Below are positions 55,321 through 64,000 of a stretch of 64,000 nt of DNA, one piece after another; position 1 is the stretch's first letter, and every line of letters starts with the position of its first letter. Made by a program: the position numbers and the translations under genes. The notes beneath the pieces are model-generated. The model did not search any database. It saw nothing but the letters and a program-made list of their open reading frames with translations, and had not been told where the DNA came from. This DNA comes from Bradyrhizobium sp. LLZ17 (GTDB lineage: Bacteria; Pseudomonadota; Alphaproteobacteria; Rhizobiales; Xanthobacteraceae), in assembly GCF_041200145.1 (NCBI RefSeq), contig NZ_CP165734.1:2914001-2978000 (forward strand). The letters run 5' to 3'.

Positions 55321-58023
55321 ATGTTCGACGCTCCGTTTGACGTCTTTGCGGTGATGATTGCGATCGCCGCGTTCCTGATCGCGCTCAAGGCGTCCAAGGA
55401 GGCGACTAATCTGCGCCGCCAGCTGAGTTCGTTGGAAGCCGCGCTGCATGCGCAACGACAGGTCCAGCCGCCGCCCCTGATGCCCGCGCAGGAGCCGCCG
55501 CCCTGGCCTGCGACGACCGCGGCAGAGCCAGCCCCGCTTGCGGCCGAAGCCGAGCCGGCGCCCCCGCTCGTCACCGATGATGTCTCACCGCCGCCGCTCG
55601 AAACCAGCACGGATCACATCGCGCCGCCGCCTCGCCTGCCGGCGGCAGAGCCCGGTTTCGAAGAGCGGCTCGGCACCCGCTGGGTGGTGTGGATCGGCGG
55701 CCTTGCGCTTGCCCTCGGTGGCTTCTTCATGGTGCGCTATTCGATCGAGGCCGGTCTTGTCGGCCCCGGCGTTCGCGTGTTCCTCGGCGGCCTGTTCGCG
55801 CTGGCGCTGCTCGGGGCCGGGGAGTGGTCGCGACGCAAGGAGAGCATTTCCGACATCGTGGCGCTGCCGATCGCCAACATCCCCGCGATCCTCACCGCGG
55901 CAGGAACGGCGGTGGCGTTTGCGACCATCTACGCAGCCTACGCACTCTACGGCTTTCTCGTGCCGGCCACCGCCTTCGTGCTGCTCGGGCTGGTCGCGCT
56001 CGGCACGCTCGCCGCGGCGCTTCTGCATGGACCCGCGCTTGCAGGTCTTGGCGTGGTCGGCGCCTTCGCGACGCCTGTCCTCGTCTCCAGCGCCAAGCCG
56101 GACTATTGGGCGCTCTACGCCTATCTCGCCATCGTCACCGCCGCGAGCTTCGGCCTCGCCCGCATCCGGCTGTGGCGCTGGCTTGCAGTGACGACCATCG
56201 TGTTCGCCGTGCTGTGGATTTTCCCGGGACTCGATCTCGGCGAATTGCAGGTCGCGCCGCACGCCTTCCATGTCATCGCGGGCTTCGTGCTGGCCGCACT
56301 CCTCGTGGTCTGCGGCTTCATGTTCGGGCCGACGATTGAAGATGGCCAGATCGAGCCGGTCTCATCGAGCGCGCTCGGCGCCTATCTGTTCGGCGCGATG
56401 CTGATCGTGCTGTCGAGCGCGCATGCCGATCTGGCGCTGATCGCCTTCACGCTGCTCGTCGCCGCGACGCTGTTGGTGGCCTGGCGCGCGCCGGCGGCGA
56501 CCGGCGCGTTGGGTGCGTCCGCGGCAACCGTCTTCATCGTCTTCGCCGAATGGGCCGTGCGCGCCAATCCGGACATGCTGGTGCTGCCGGGCGGGCCCCT
56601 ACCCGGCATCGGACCGACGGCCACAGACAGCGCGGTGACGCTGCATCTGCTGATGGCCGCGGTCTTCGCCGCCGGCTTCGGCATCGCCGGCTTCCGCGCG
56701 CAGGGCCGCTCGAGCTCGGCGATCATTCCGGTGGTGTGGTCGGCGGCCGGCGTCGCAACCCCGCTCGCGATCCTGGTTGCGCTCTACGCGCGCATCGCCC
56801 ATCTCGACCGTTCGATCCCGTTCGCGATCCTGGCGGTGCTGCTCGCCGCCGCCTTTGGCGCGGCGACCGAAGCTCTCACCCGCCGCGAGACCCGGCCGGG
56901 CCTTGCGATCTCCGCCGCGTTGTTCGCGACCGGCACGCTCGGTGCGCTGGCGCTGGCGCTGACCTTTGCGCTGGAGAAGGGCTGGCTCACCATCGCGCTG
57001 GCGCTAATGTCGCTCGGCACCGCCTGGATCTCGATGCAGCGACCGATCCCGTTCCTACGCTGGCTCGCGGCTATCCTTGCAGGCGTCGTCACCGCGCGCA
57101 TCGGTTATGATCCGCGCATCGTCGGTGACGCCGTCGGCACCACGCCGATCTTCAACTGGCTGCTGTGGGGCTATGGCCTGCCGGCAGCATCGTTCTGGGC
57201 AGCGAGCCGTTTCCTGCACCGCCGCGGCGACGACGCACCGCTGCGCATGCTGGAGGCGGCCGCGATCCTGTTCACTGCGCTGCTCGCTTTCATGGAAGTT
57301 CGTCACCTCGCGACCGGCGGCGACATGACCTCGTCGCCCTCGCTGCTCGAATGCGCGCTCCAGGTCTGCGTGGCGCTCGCCATGGCGATCGGGCTGGAGC
57401 GGCTGCGGCTGCGCAGCCGCAGTGTCGTGCATGATGTCGGCGCCGTCGTGCTCACGGCGATCGCCGGCTTCATCAGCGTGTTCGGCCTCCTCATCCTGGA
57501 GAACCCGCTGCTGTGGCGCATCGATATCGGCGGCGCGCTGTTCAACCTGCTGCTGCTCGGCTACGCGCTGCCGGCGGTGCTGATGCTGCTGCTGTCCTAC
57601 GCGGTGGCAGGCGGGCGCGGCAAAGCCTATGCCAACACCATCGCGGGCGGCGCTCTCTTTTTTGCGCTGGCCTACGTCACACTGGAGATCCGCCGCTTCT
57701 ATCATGGCCCGATCCTCACCAGCGGCGAGACGACGGGCGCCGAGCAATACACCTATTCCATCGGCTGGCTTGCCTTCGGCGTGGTGCTCCTCGGCGTCGG
57801 TCTTCTCGTCAACTCCGAGCGGGCGCGGCTGGCATCTGCCGTGGTCATCGCGCTGACGATCCTGAAGGCGTTCGTGATCGACATGTCGACGCTGACGGGC
57901 GTCTATCGTGCGCTGTCGTTCATGTGCCTTGGCATCGTGCTGGTCGCGATCGGCTGGCTCTATCAGCGCATTCTGTTCCGGCGGCAGGTAGCGCCGCCGC
58001 CGGCTCCGCAGCCAAGTGCATAA
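55321..58023 (+). CDS. Large DUF2339 polytopic membrane protein
   Basis: A 900-residue protein. A short N-terminal anchor (FAVMIAIAAFLIALKASKEA) and a Pro/Ala-rich linker lead to FEERLGTRWVVWIGGLALAL, the DUF2339 entry motif. About 24 further membrane helices follow (for example TALLAFMEVRHLATGG and YTYSIGWLAFGVVLLGVGLL). Length and layout match the family. Function unknown; relatives are thought to work at the cell envelope. Confidence 0.85.
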   Translation: MFDAPFDVFAVMIAIAAFLIALKASKEATNLRRQLSSLEAALHAQRQVQPPPLMPAQEPPPWPATTAAEPAPLAAEAEPAPPLVTDDVSPPPLETSTDHIAPPPRLPAAEPGFEERLGTRWVVWIGGLALALGGFFMVRYSIEAGLVGPGVRVFLGGLFALALLGAGEWSRRKESISDIVALPIANIPAILTAAGTAVAFATIYAAYALYGFLVPATAFVLLGLVALGTLAAALLHGPALAGLGVVGAFATPVLVSSAKPDYWALYAYLAIVTAASFGLARIRLWRWLAVTTIVFAVLWIFPGLDLGELQVAPHAFHVIAGFVLAALLVVCGFMFGPTIEDGQIEPVSSSALGAYLFGAMLIVLSSAHADLALIAFTLLVAATLLVAWRAPAATGALGASAATVFIVFAEWAVRANPDMLVLPGGPLPGIGPTATDSAVTLHLLMAAVFAAGFGIAGFRAQGRSSSAIIPVVWSAAGVATPLAILVALYARIAHLDRSIPFAILAVLLAAAFGAATEALTRRETRPGLAISAALFATGTLGALALALTFALEKGWLTIALALMSLGTAWISMQRPIPFLRWLAAILAGVVTARIGYDPRIVGDAVGTTPIFNWLLWGYGLPAASFWAASRFLHRRGDDAPLRMLEAAAILFTALLAFMEVRHLATGGDMTSSPSLLECALQVCVALAMAIGLERLRLRSRSVVHDVGAVVLTAIAGFISVFGLLILENPLLWRIDIGGALFNLLLLGYALPAVLMLLLSYAVAGGRGKAYANTIAGGALFFALAYVTLEIRRFYHGPILTSGETTGAEQYTYSIGWLAFGVVLLGVGLLVNSERARLASAVVIALTILKAFVIDMSTLTGVYRALSFMCLGIVLVAIGWLYQRILFRRQVAPPPAPQPSA

Positions 58024-58026
58024 CGA

Positions 58027-59715
58027 TCAGGCCGCGCGGACCGATTCCAGGAACTGCGCGACCTCGACCTTCAGCCGCGTGCTGTCGTTCGCGAGCGACT
58101 TGGCGGCCGACAGCACCTCGGTCGAGGCCGAACCAGTCTCGATCGCGCCGCGCTGCACGTCCGTGATGTTGGAGGAGACCTGCTGCGTGCCGACCGAGGC
58201 CTGCTGCACGTTGCGCGAGATCTCCTGCGTGGCCGCGCCCTGCTCCTCGACGGCAGCAGCAATGGCGGCGGACACTTCGGAGAGCCGCTCGATGGTGCCG
58301 CCGATCTCCTGGATCGCGATGACGGATTCCTGCGTCGCCGCCTGAATCCCTGCGACTTGCGCCCCGATCTCTCCGGTCGCCTTTGCGGTCTGCTCGGCCA
58401 ACGCCTTCACCTCGGAGGCAACGACGGCGAAGCCGCGGCCGGCCTCGCCTGCGCGCGCCGCCTCGATAGTCGCGTTCAGCGCCAGCAGATTGGTCTGCCC
58501 CGCGATGGTATTGATGAGTTCGACGACGTCGCCGATGCGTGACGCCGCGAGCGACAAGGCATTGACGCGCTCGTTGGTCCGCCCCGCCTGCTCGACGGCT
58601 TCCGCAGCCATCCGTGCCGAATCCTGCACCCGACGGCTGATCTCGGTGATGGAGGACGACAGCTCTTCCGAAGCCGACGCCACCGCCTGGACATTGGTGG
58701 AGGCCTCCTCCGACGCCGCGGCTACCACCGTCGCAAGCTCCTGACCGCGCTGCGCGGTGCCGGTCAACGTGCTCGCGGACGCCTCGAGTTCCGTCGAGGC
58801 CGAGGAGACGGTTCCGACGACTTCGCCGATCATGGTTTCGAATTTGCGCGTGATGGCGTCGACGCGCCGGCCGCGCTCGATCTTGGCCTCGGCATCGGCC
58901 GCGGCGACCTCGTCGGCGGCCTTCTTGGCGATCAGTGCTTCCTTGAAAATCTGGAGCGCGTCCGCCATCGAGCCGATCTCGGTCTTCTCGCCGCGATGCG
59001 GCACGTCGGCCGAGAGGTCGCCCTCGCCGAGCGCCTGCATCGGACTGATGATCGAGGCAATGCCGCGCGAAACGTCGCGCACGAGATAATAGGCGGCGCC
59101 GACCGCCACCAGGACCGAGGTCACGATCATGCCGACCAGCACGCGGAATATCGTGGCGTAGCTGTCGGCCGCCTGCTTGGTCTCGAGCTCGGCGCCCCGA
59201 TTGTTGAGCTCGATGCCCTTCTGGAGCAAGGGATCGGCGGCTTGCGCCATCTTGGCGACCTTGGTCTGCAGCAACTCGTTGGCGTCGGTCGGGAAGCGGC
59301 CGACGCCCTTGCGCGACAGCGCCATCACATCTTGCACGCCGTTCAGATATTCGGCCCAGGCCTTGCTCCATTGCTCATAGAGCGAGCGCTCCTCGGCGGA
59401 CGTGATGAGCGGTTCATAGACCTTGCGCGTCTGGTCGATGCGCTCGCGCAGCGAGGCGAGGCGCTTCTCGGCGGCGTCCTTGCCCTCGGCGGTGTCCTGC
59501 ATCACATGCAGGCGGAGCGCGACACGCAGCTCGTTGATGTCGGCGCGAAGCGAGCCGAGCGCACGCACGCTCGGCAGCCAGCTCTCCGCGATCTCGACAG
59601 TGTGAGAATTGATGTTCTGCATGGTTCCGATCGCCGTCACGCCGACACCGGCGAGCGACAGAACAAGAACCGACAACACGGCCAGAAGCTTGAAGACGAT
59701 CGACAACTTCGACAT
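58027..59715 (-). CDS. Methyl-accepting chemotaxis protein (four-helix-bundle sensor)
   Basis: A 562-residue inner-membrane receptor. Membrane helix 1 is [20 protein letters not shown]; the periplasmic part (about 30-185) is a four-helix bundle of the 4HB_MCP type ([20 protein letters not shown]). Helix 2 is [20 protein letters not shown], then HAMP and a signalling domain with the hairpin tip [20 protein letters not shown]. No C-terminal CheR-binding pentapeptide is seen (ends LESVRAA). Convergent with the DUF2339 gene. Confidence 0.93.
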   Translation of the reverse strand: MSKLSIVFKLLAVLSVLVLSLAGVGVTAIGTMQNINSHTVEIAESWLPSVRALGSLRADINELRVALRLHVMQDTAEGKDAAEKRLASLRERIDQTRKVYEPLITSAEERSLYEQWSKAWAEYLNGVQDVMALSRKGVGRFPTDANELLQTKVAKMAQAADPLLQKGIELNNRGAELETKQAADSYATIFRVLVGMIVTSVLVAVGAAYYLVRDVSRGIASIISPMQALGEGDLSADVPHRGEKTEIGSMADALQIFKEALIAKKAADEVAAADAEAKIERGRRVDAITRKFETMIGEVVGTVSSASTELEASASTLTGTAQRGQELATVVAAASEEASTNVQAVASASEELSSSITEISRRVQDSARMAAEAVEQAGRTNERVNALSLAASRIGDVVELINTIAGQTNLLALNATIEAARAGEAGRGFAVVASEVKALAEQTAKATGEIGAQVAGIQAATQESVIAIQEIGGTIERLSEVSAAIAAAVEEQGAATQEISRNVQQASVGTQQVSSNITDVQRGAIETGSASTEVLSAAKSLANDSTRLKVEVAQFLESVRAA

Positions 59716-59987
59716 CACGATGAATCCCAATGATCTCACAACGGACAAGTCACCTGCGCCGCGACTGTCACGATGGACGGCAGGGCGGAAGTCATTCAAT
59801 AATGCTGGCTGGTTCTTATCCCGGAGGATTGCACTCATAGTCGCAAGTAGCCGTTAACGGGATGCTGCGTAAAACTACCTAGCAGCCCGGCCGACGTCAT
59901 TCTGCTGCAACCATGTGTTGCAGTTGGGCCGATATCTCGTTGCGTCACACCAGCGCACCGCAGTTCGCGGCGCGGCATCGAGCGGCA

Positions 59988-61958
59988 TCACGCTGCCCCC
60001 ACCGTATCCAGGAAGCGCGCGACTTCGCTCTTCAAGCGGTTGCTCTCCTGCGACAGCGATTGCGCGGCCGAATGCACCTGCGCCGAGGCAGCGCCGGTTT
60101 CTCCGGCGCCACGCTGAACGTCGCCGATGTTCGCCGAGACCTCCGAGGTGCCCTGCGCAGCGTGCTGGATGTTGCGGGAGATCTCCTGCGTCGCGGCGCC
60201 CTGCTCCTCGACGGCAGCGGCGATGGCCGACGATATCTCCGACATCCGCGCGATGGTGTCGCCGATCTCCTTGATCGCGCCGACGGAGTCCTGCGTCGCG
60301 GTCTGGATCGCACCGATGTGCTGGCCGATCTCCCCGGTCGCTTTCGCGGTTTGCTCGGCAAGCGCTTTCACCTCGCTCGCAACCACCGCAAAGCCTCTGC
60401 CGGCTTCGCCCGCCCGCGCCGCCTCGATCGTGGCGTTCAGCGCCAACAAATTGGTCTGTCCGGCGATCGTGTTGATCAGTTCGACCACGTCGCCGATCCG
60501 CCCGGCAGCCTTGGTCAATTCGGCGACACGCCTATTGGTGCGCTCGGCCTGCTCGACCGCGACGTCGGCGACGCGCGCCGATTCCTGCACTTGGCGGCTG
60601 ATCTCGGAGATCGACGTCGTCATCTCCTCGCTCGCGGACGACACCGACTGCACATTGGCAGATGCCTCTTCCGAGGCGGACGCCACCGCGTTGGCGAGAC
60701 CGCTGGACCGCTCGGCTGCCTGCGTCAGCGTGTTCGAGGACGCTTCGAGCTCGGTCGCCGCCGATGAGACGATTTCGATGATCTCGCCGACTGCGCCTTC
60801 AAAACTGTCAGCCAGCTGCTTCATATCCGCCTTGCGCTGCGCGCGGCGACGGGTATCGGCTTCGGCCTGCTCGGCACGGAGCCGCTCAGCCTCCGCCATG
60901 TTGCTCCGGAACACCTCGACCGCACCGGCCATCTCGCCGATCTCGTCTTTGCGCCCGACACCGGGAACGGCAATCGACAAATCGCCGCGCGCAAGCTCAG
61001 TCATCGCGTCGACCATGCCCGACAGTGCTTTCGAGATCGAGCGTCCCAGGAAGAAGCTGACAATCGCCAGCACCGCGACGGTGACGAAGAAGGCGATCAT
61101 TATCCACAGGCGCACCGCGTCGCGGCTTGCAGCTTCCGATGCGTCGGCCTGCTTGTAGAGTCCTTCGACCGCGGTGCGGACTTCGACCATGCCTGGCTCA
61201 AGCTCACGAAACGTCTTCATCATGCTGGCGTCGAGCGCCGCGCTCTGCTGTGCGGTCTCGGCCCAGGCCACGAACTCGGATTGATATTTCTGCAGCTTGG
61301 CCGTGATCTCAGCGGAGACGGGAGCGGGTACGGCAGCAGCCTCCATGGCCTTCGAGAACTCGGTCGCGGCCTTCTTTAGTTCAGTGACGTATTTCGGATC
61401 GCGCCGAAGCATGAAATCCTTCTCGTGCCGGCGCATCGTCAGCATCCAGCTCGTCAGCCGCGGATGGTCGAGCTCCTTCAGCTTCCCCTCGATGTCGTGA
61501 ACCGCGCCGCGGAGCGAACCGGACAACCCGACTGTCTCGTTCAGGCCGAGCTTGGTCTCGGCGGCGACCAGCGCGCTGAAATCCGTCGCGTACCGCTTGA
61601 AGCCGTCGTGGGCCTGCTTGGTCTTTTCGGAGAGCGCGCTGATGCCGCCCCGCGACGTCAGCCGCTCAAGCTCGTCGAAATCGCGGTTGATCGGGCCTAT
61701 CAGCTCGGCATGCGCCTTCGCGTAGCTCTCGTTGCGGCGCTGCTCAAAGTTCTTCTCGTTGCGACGAGCCTCCAGCATCTCGATCGAGAGCTGCTGGTTG
61801 AGGTCCACGATCGCACGGGCACGGTTAGCGGCGCTGCGGGAGGTGTCCTGAGAGAGGCTGCCGATCTGGTAGATCGCGCCGAAAATTGCGAGACCAACAA
61901 GGCCGAATAACCCGATCGCCATCACCTTGTGCGTCAGGCGCATGGAAAGGCCGCTCAT
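59988..61958 (-). CDS. Methyl-accepting chemotaxis protein (HBM-type sensor)
   Basis: A 656-residue receptor. After helix 1 ([19 protein letters not shown]), the periplasmic part (about 40-290) shows the helical bimodular pattern with two [17 protein letters not shown] repeats ([15 protein letters not shown] and [15 protein letters not shown]), typical of HBM domains that bind organic acids. Helix 2 is [20 protein letters not shown], then HAMP and the signalling domain. The tip [20 protein letters not shown] is identical to that of both neighbours. Confidence 0.93.
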   Translation of the reverse strand: MSGLSMRLTHKVMAIGLFGLVGLAIFGAIYQIGSLSQDTSRSAANRARAIVDLNQQLSIEMLEARRNEKNFEQRRNESYAKAHAELIGPINRDFDELERLTSRGGISALSEKTKQAHDGFKRYATDFSALVAAETKLGLNETVGLSGSLRGAVHDIEGKLKELDHPRLTSWMLTMRRHEKDFMLRRDPKYVTELKKAATEFSKAMEAAAVPAPVSAEITAKLQKYQSEFVAWAETAQQSAALDASMMKTFRELEPGMVEVRTAVEGLYKQADASEAASRDAVRLWIMIAFFVTVAVLAIVSFFLGRSISKALSGMVDAMTELARGDLSIAVPGVGRKDEIGEMAGAVEVFRSNMAEAERLRAEQAEADTRRRAQRKADMKQLADSFEGAVGEIIEIVSSAATELEASSNTLTQAAERSSGLANAVASASEEASANVQSVSSASEEMTTSISEISRQVQESARVADVAVEQAERTNRRVAELTKAAGRIGDVVELINTIAGQTNLLALNATIEAARAGEAGRGFAVVASEVKALAEQTAKATGEIGQHIGAIQTATQDSVGAIKEIGDTIARMSEISSAIAAAVEEQGAATQEISRNIQHAAQGTSEVSANIGDVQRGAGETGAASAQVHSAAQSLSQESNRLKSEVARFLDTVGAA

Positions 61959-62163
61959 GAATGTGCTCCAAAACGGGCGATACGCGATACAGGATGGGGG
62001 ACTCGAGAAGCCCGGAGTATTGCGGGGATTATGACCACTTCGCTTTTCGGGAAAGTTAACCTTGGACGCTAATCGTCGCGGCGCCGCAATATGCACGCGC
62101 GCATCCGCCGCTCGCTTGCGCGCGACAGTTGCAAGCCCGACGTGTCGGTGAAGGCCGCTGCCG

Positions 62164-64000
62164 TCAGGCCGCGCGCACGGTGTCGAGGAATTTTCCGACC
62201 TCGAGCTTGAGGCGGTTGCTGTCGCTCGACAGCGACTGTGCCGCCGCGAGCACCTGCGTGGATGCCGAGCCGGTCTCGCCTGCGCCGCGCTGGACGTCGG
62301 TAATGTTGGACGACACCTGATGCGTGCCTTCCGCCGCCTGCTGCACGTTGCGGGAGATCTCCTGCGTCGCCGCGCCTTGCTCTTCCACCGCGGCCGCAAT
62401 GGCCGAGGAAATCTCCGACAACTTTTCGATGGTGTCGCTAATGTCCTTGATCGCACCAACCGATACCTGCGTCGCGGTCTGGATACCGGAGATCTGCTGA
62501 CCGATCTCGCCGGTTGCCTTTGCGGTCTGCTCCGCCAGCGCCTTCACCTCGGAAGCGACGACGGCAAAGCCGCGGCCGGCCTCGCCGGCGCGCGCCGCCT
62601 CGATCGTGGCGTTGAGCGCCAGCAGATTGGTCTGGCCTGCGATGGTGTTGATCAGCTCGACGACGTCGCCGATCCGCGCCGCTGCCTTCGACAATTCACC
62701 GACGCGGTCGGTCGTGGTACAGGCCTGGCCGACCGCCTCGCTCGCCACCCGCGCCGATTCCTGCACTTGCCGGCTGATCTCGGTGATCGAGGAGGACAGC
62801 TCTTCCGTCGCGGACGCGACCGACTGCACGTTGGTGGAGGCTTCTTCGGAGGCTGCAGCCACCATCGTCGTAAGTCCCTGCGCGCGCTCTGCCGTCGAGG
62901 TCAGCGTCGACGCGGAGGCCTCGAGCTCTGTCGCGGCTGAAGATACCGTGTCGATGATCTCGCCCACTGCGGCTTCGAAACCGTTCGCAAGCTTGTGCAT
63001 GTCGTCCCGGCGCTGCGCGGCCGCAAGCTTCTCGGAAGCTGCCTGCTCGCCGCGCAGGCGTTCAATTTCAAGGCCGTTTTGCTTGAAGACCTCCACTGTA
63101 CGCGCGATCTCGCCGATCTCATCACCTCGGCTGACGCCGGGAACTTCGGTGCTGAAGTCGCGATCCGCGAGCCGGCACATCGCATGCGAAATAGCCGAAA
63201 GCGGGTTAAGAATCCGCGAGAAGGTGATCCAGAAGCTGACGCCGGCGAGCAGCAGAGCGGCGCACAGCAGCAGAGCTGTGAAAGCGAAATTACGGGTGCT
63301 GCCGGTGGCCTGAGACGTGGCCTCCTGATCTGCGGCAGCCCCTAGGGCTTCGCCGAGCTTCAGCACGCTATTGATGCCGGCGGTGGCACGCGCGAAGTAT
63401 TCAGATCCGGTGATCTTGTAGTCCCCGCTTTCACCGGCAGCCAGCGTGACCGCGCGGGTTTCACCATAGAGGACGAAATAGATCTTCTCGACCTCGCTTA
63501 TCGCATCCCCGACCTCCGCCGGCAGATCCGAGCGCAGCCGCACCGGCAATACCGTGTCCCAGGCGAGCTCGACCTTCGCCCGCAGCGCCGAGAGACGTTG
63601 GAAGCCTTCCGTGCCAAGTTGCGCGCGTGCCCCGATCGCACCGGCGAGCAAGGCGCGCTCTCTTCCGGCATACTCAGCCATCTGAGCTGCGAGATGTCGC
63701 AGGCCGGTCAGTTGCGCCAGCTTTGCCACAGGCGGACTGGTGAGGGTCTCGAGTGTCAGCCGCAGGCGGTTGCCCGCGACGTCGATCGCGTCGGTAATGG
63801 CGGGGACAAAACCGTCAACGACATCGGACGCGCGTTCGCCACGCGGATGCGAAAGGTTGCCATCGACCGTCTCGCGCAAAAGACGCAGCGCCTCGAACCT
63901 CGTTTGAGCTTCGGTAATCTGCTTCTGTCCCGCCGCCATTTCCGGAATCGCGCGGATATCGAGCACGGCAGCGCGAAAAGCCTCGTCGGCCGTCGCGCGC
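62164..64000 (-). CDS. Methyl-accepting chemotaxis protein, N-terminus beyond the window
   Basis: At least 612 codons; the frame continues past the window end ([19 protein letters not shown]). The visible sensor part is all-helical ([28 protein letters not shown]-like segments, [20 protein letters not shown]) without a family I can name. Then come a helix ([20 protein letters not shown]), HAMP, and the signalling domain with the same tip as the two neighbours. It ends KFLDTVRAA. Confidence 0.92.
   Translation of the reverse strand, partial: RATADEAFRAAVLDIRAIPEMAAGQKQITEAQTRFEALRLLRETVDGNLSHPRGERASDVVDGFVPAITDAIDVAGNRLRLTLETLTSPPVAKLAQLTGLRHLAAQMAEYAGRERALLAGAIGARAQLGTEGFQRLSALRAKVELAWDTVLPVRLRSDLPAEVGDAISEVEKIYFVLYGETRAVTLAAGESGDYKITGSEYFARATAGINSVLKLGEALGAAADQEATSQATGSTRNFAFTALLLCAALLLAGVSFWITFSRILNPLSAISHAMCRLADRDFSTEVPGVSRGDEIGEIARTVEVFKQNGLEIERLRGEQAASEKLAAAQRRDDMHKLANGFEAAVGEIIDTVSSAATELEASASTLTSTAERAQGLTTMVAAASEEASTNVQSVASATEELSSSITEISRQVQESARVASEAVGQACTTTDRVGELSKAAARIGDVVELINTIAGQTNLLALNATIEAARAGEAGRGFAVVASEVKALAEQTAKATGEIGQQISGIQTATQVSVGAIKDISDTIEKLSEISSAIAAAVEEQGAATQEISRNVQQAAEGTHQVSSNITDVQRGAGETGSASTQVLAAAQSLSSDSNRLKLEVGKFLDTVRAA

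Overview
The window reads as chromosomal DNA of a Bradyrhizobium-type alphaproteobacterium (Nitrobacteraceae). The grounds are high GC coding throughout, a form I cbb operon in the order F-P-T-A-L-S-X-E with divergent cbbR, DUF4142, PRC-barrel and DUF3147 stress proteins, HWE-type kinases, EcfG-type promoters and short palindromic intergenic repeats. This is an inference from gene content; no rRNA is present. I see no phage, insertion sequence, plasmid origin or CRISPR array.

Layout. 1-2.0 kb: an EmrA/EmrB-type efflux pair, cut by the window edge. 2.1-19.5 kb: a stress region of small exported, membrane or very basic proteins (PRC-barrel, DUF4142, Tat-type SDR, PAP2 phosphatase, DUF3147, DUF3072, DUF6496), with a 2097-residue hybrid histidine kinase carrying about twelve tandem HAMP units and, 13 bp downstream, a receiver-PAS-HWE kinase. 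Nine intergenic sites in the window match GGAAC-N17-GTT exactly, the promoter type of the general stress sigma factor EcfG. Eight lie in this region and one at 36.6 kb. 19.8-21.3 kb: a Do/HtrA protease. 22.0-31.8 kb: the Calvin cycle operon. 32.0-38.3 kb: a TetR-controlled MFS transporter, an N-carbamoyl-D-amino acid hydrolase and small unknowns. 38.4-47.1 kb: tRNA-Pro(CGG), a TsaC-type enzyme, a GlcD-type oxidase, GNAT and Nudix enzymes, a GrdB-like protein, a class III CoA-transferase and a YedK-type protein. 47.1-48.8 kb: an ECF sigma factor with DUF4142 and cupredoxin genes. 48.8-58.0 kb: housekeeping enzymes (rhodanese, dihydroorotase-like, YgfZ, Tag, HD phosphohydrolase, phosphatase, Nudix regulator) and a large DUF2339 membrane protein. 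58.0-64.0 kb: three chemoreceptors in a row on the minus strand, the last cut by the window end.

How parts work together. The EcfG-type sites join most of the scattered small genes and the large kinase pair into one probable general stress regulon. The ECF sigma gene and the DUF4142-cupredoxin pair carry a second shared promoter type, GGGAAC-N16-CATCCAAC. The TetR gene and its MFS neighbour carry related palindromes.

Caution on sequence quality. Seven genes carry one apparent single-base insertion or deletion each: emrB near 122, a small gene near 18159, htrA near 21278, cbbP near 28963, cbbF near 29799, cbbR near 31508, and a small gene near 38171. Five lie in short G or C runs. Three fall within one carbon-fixation locus. 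Base-calling error explains the pattern better than independent gene decay, but only raw reads can settle it. A thiamine-diphosphate enzyme remnant at 2.6 kb is a true pseudogene.
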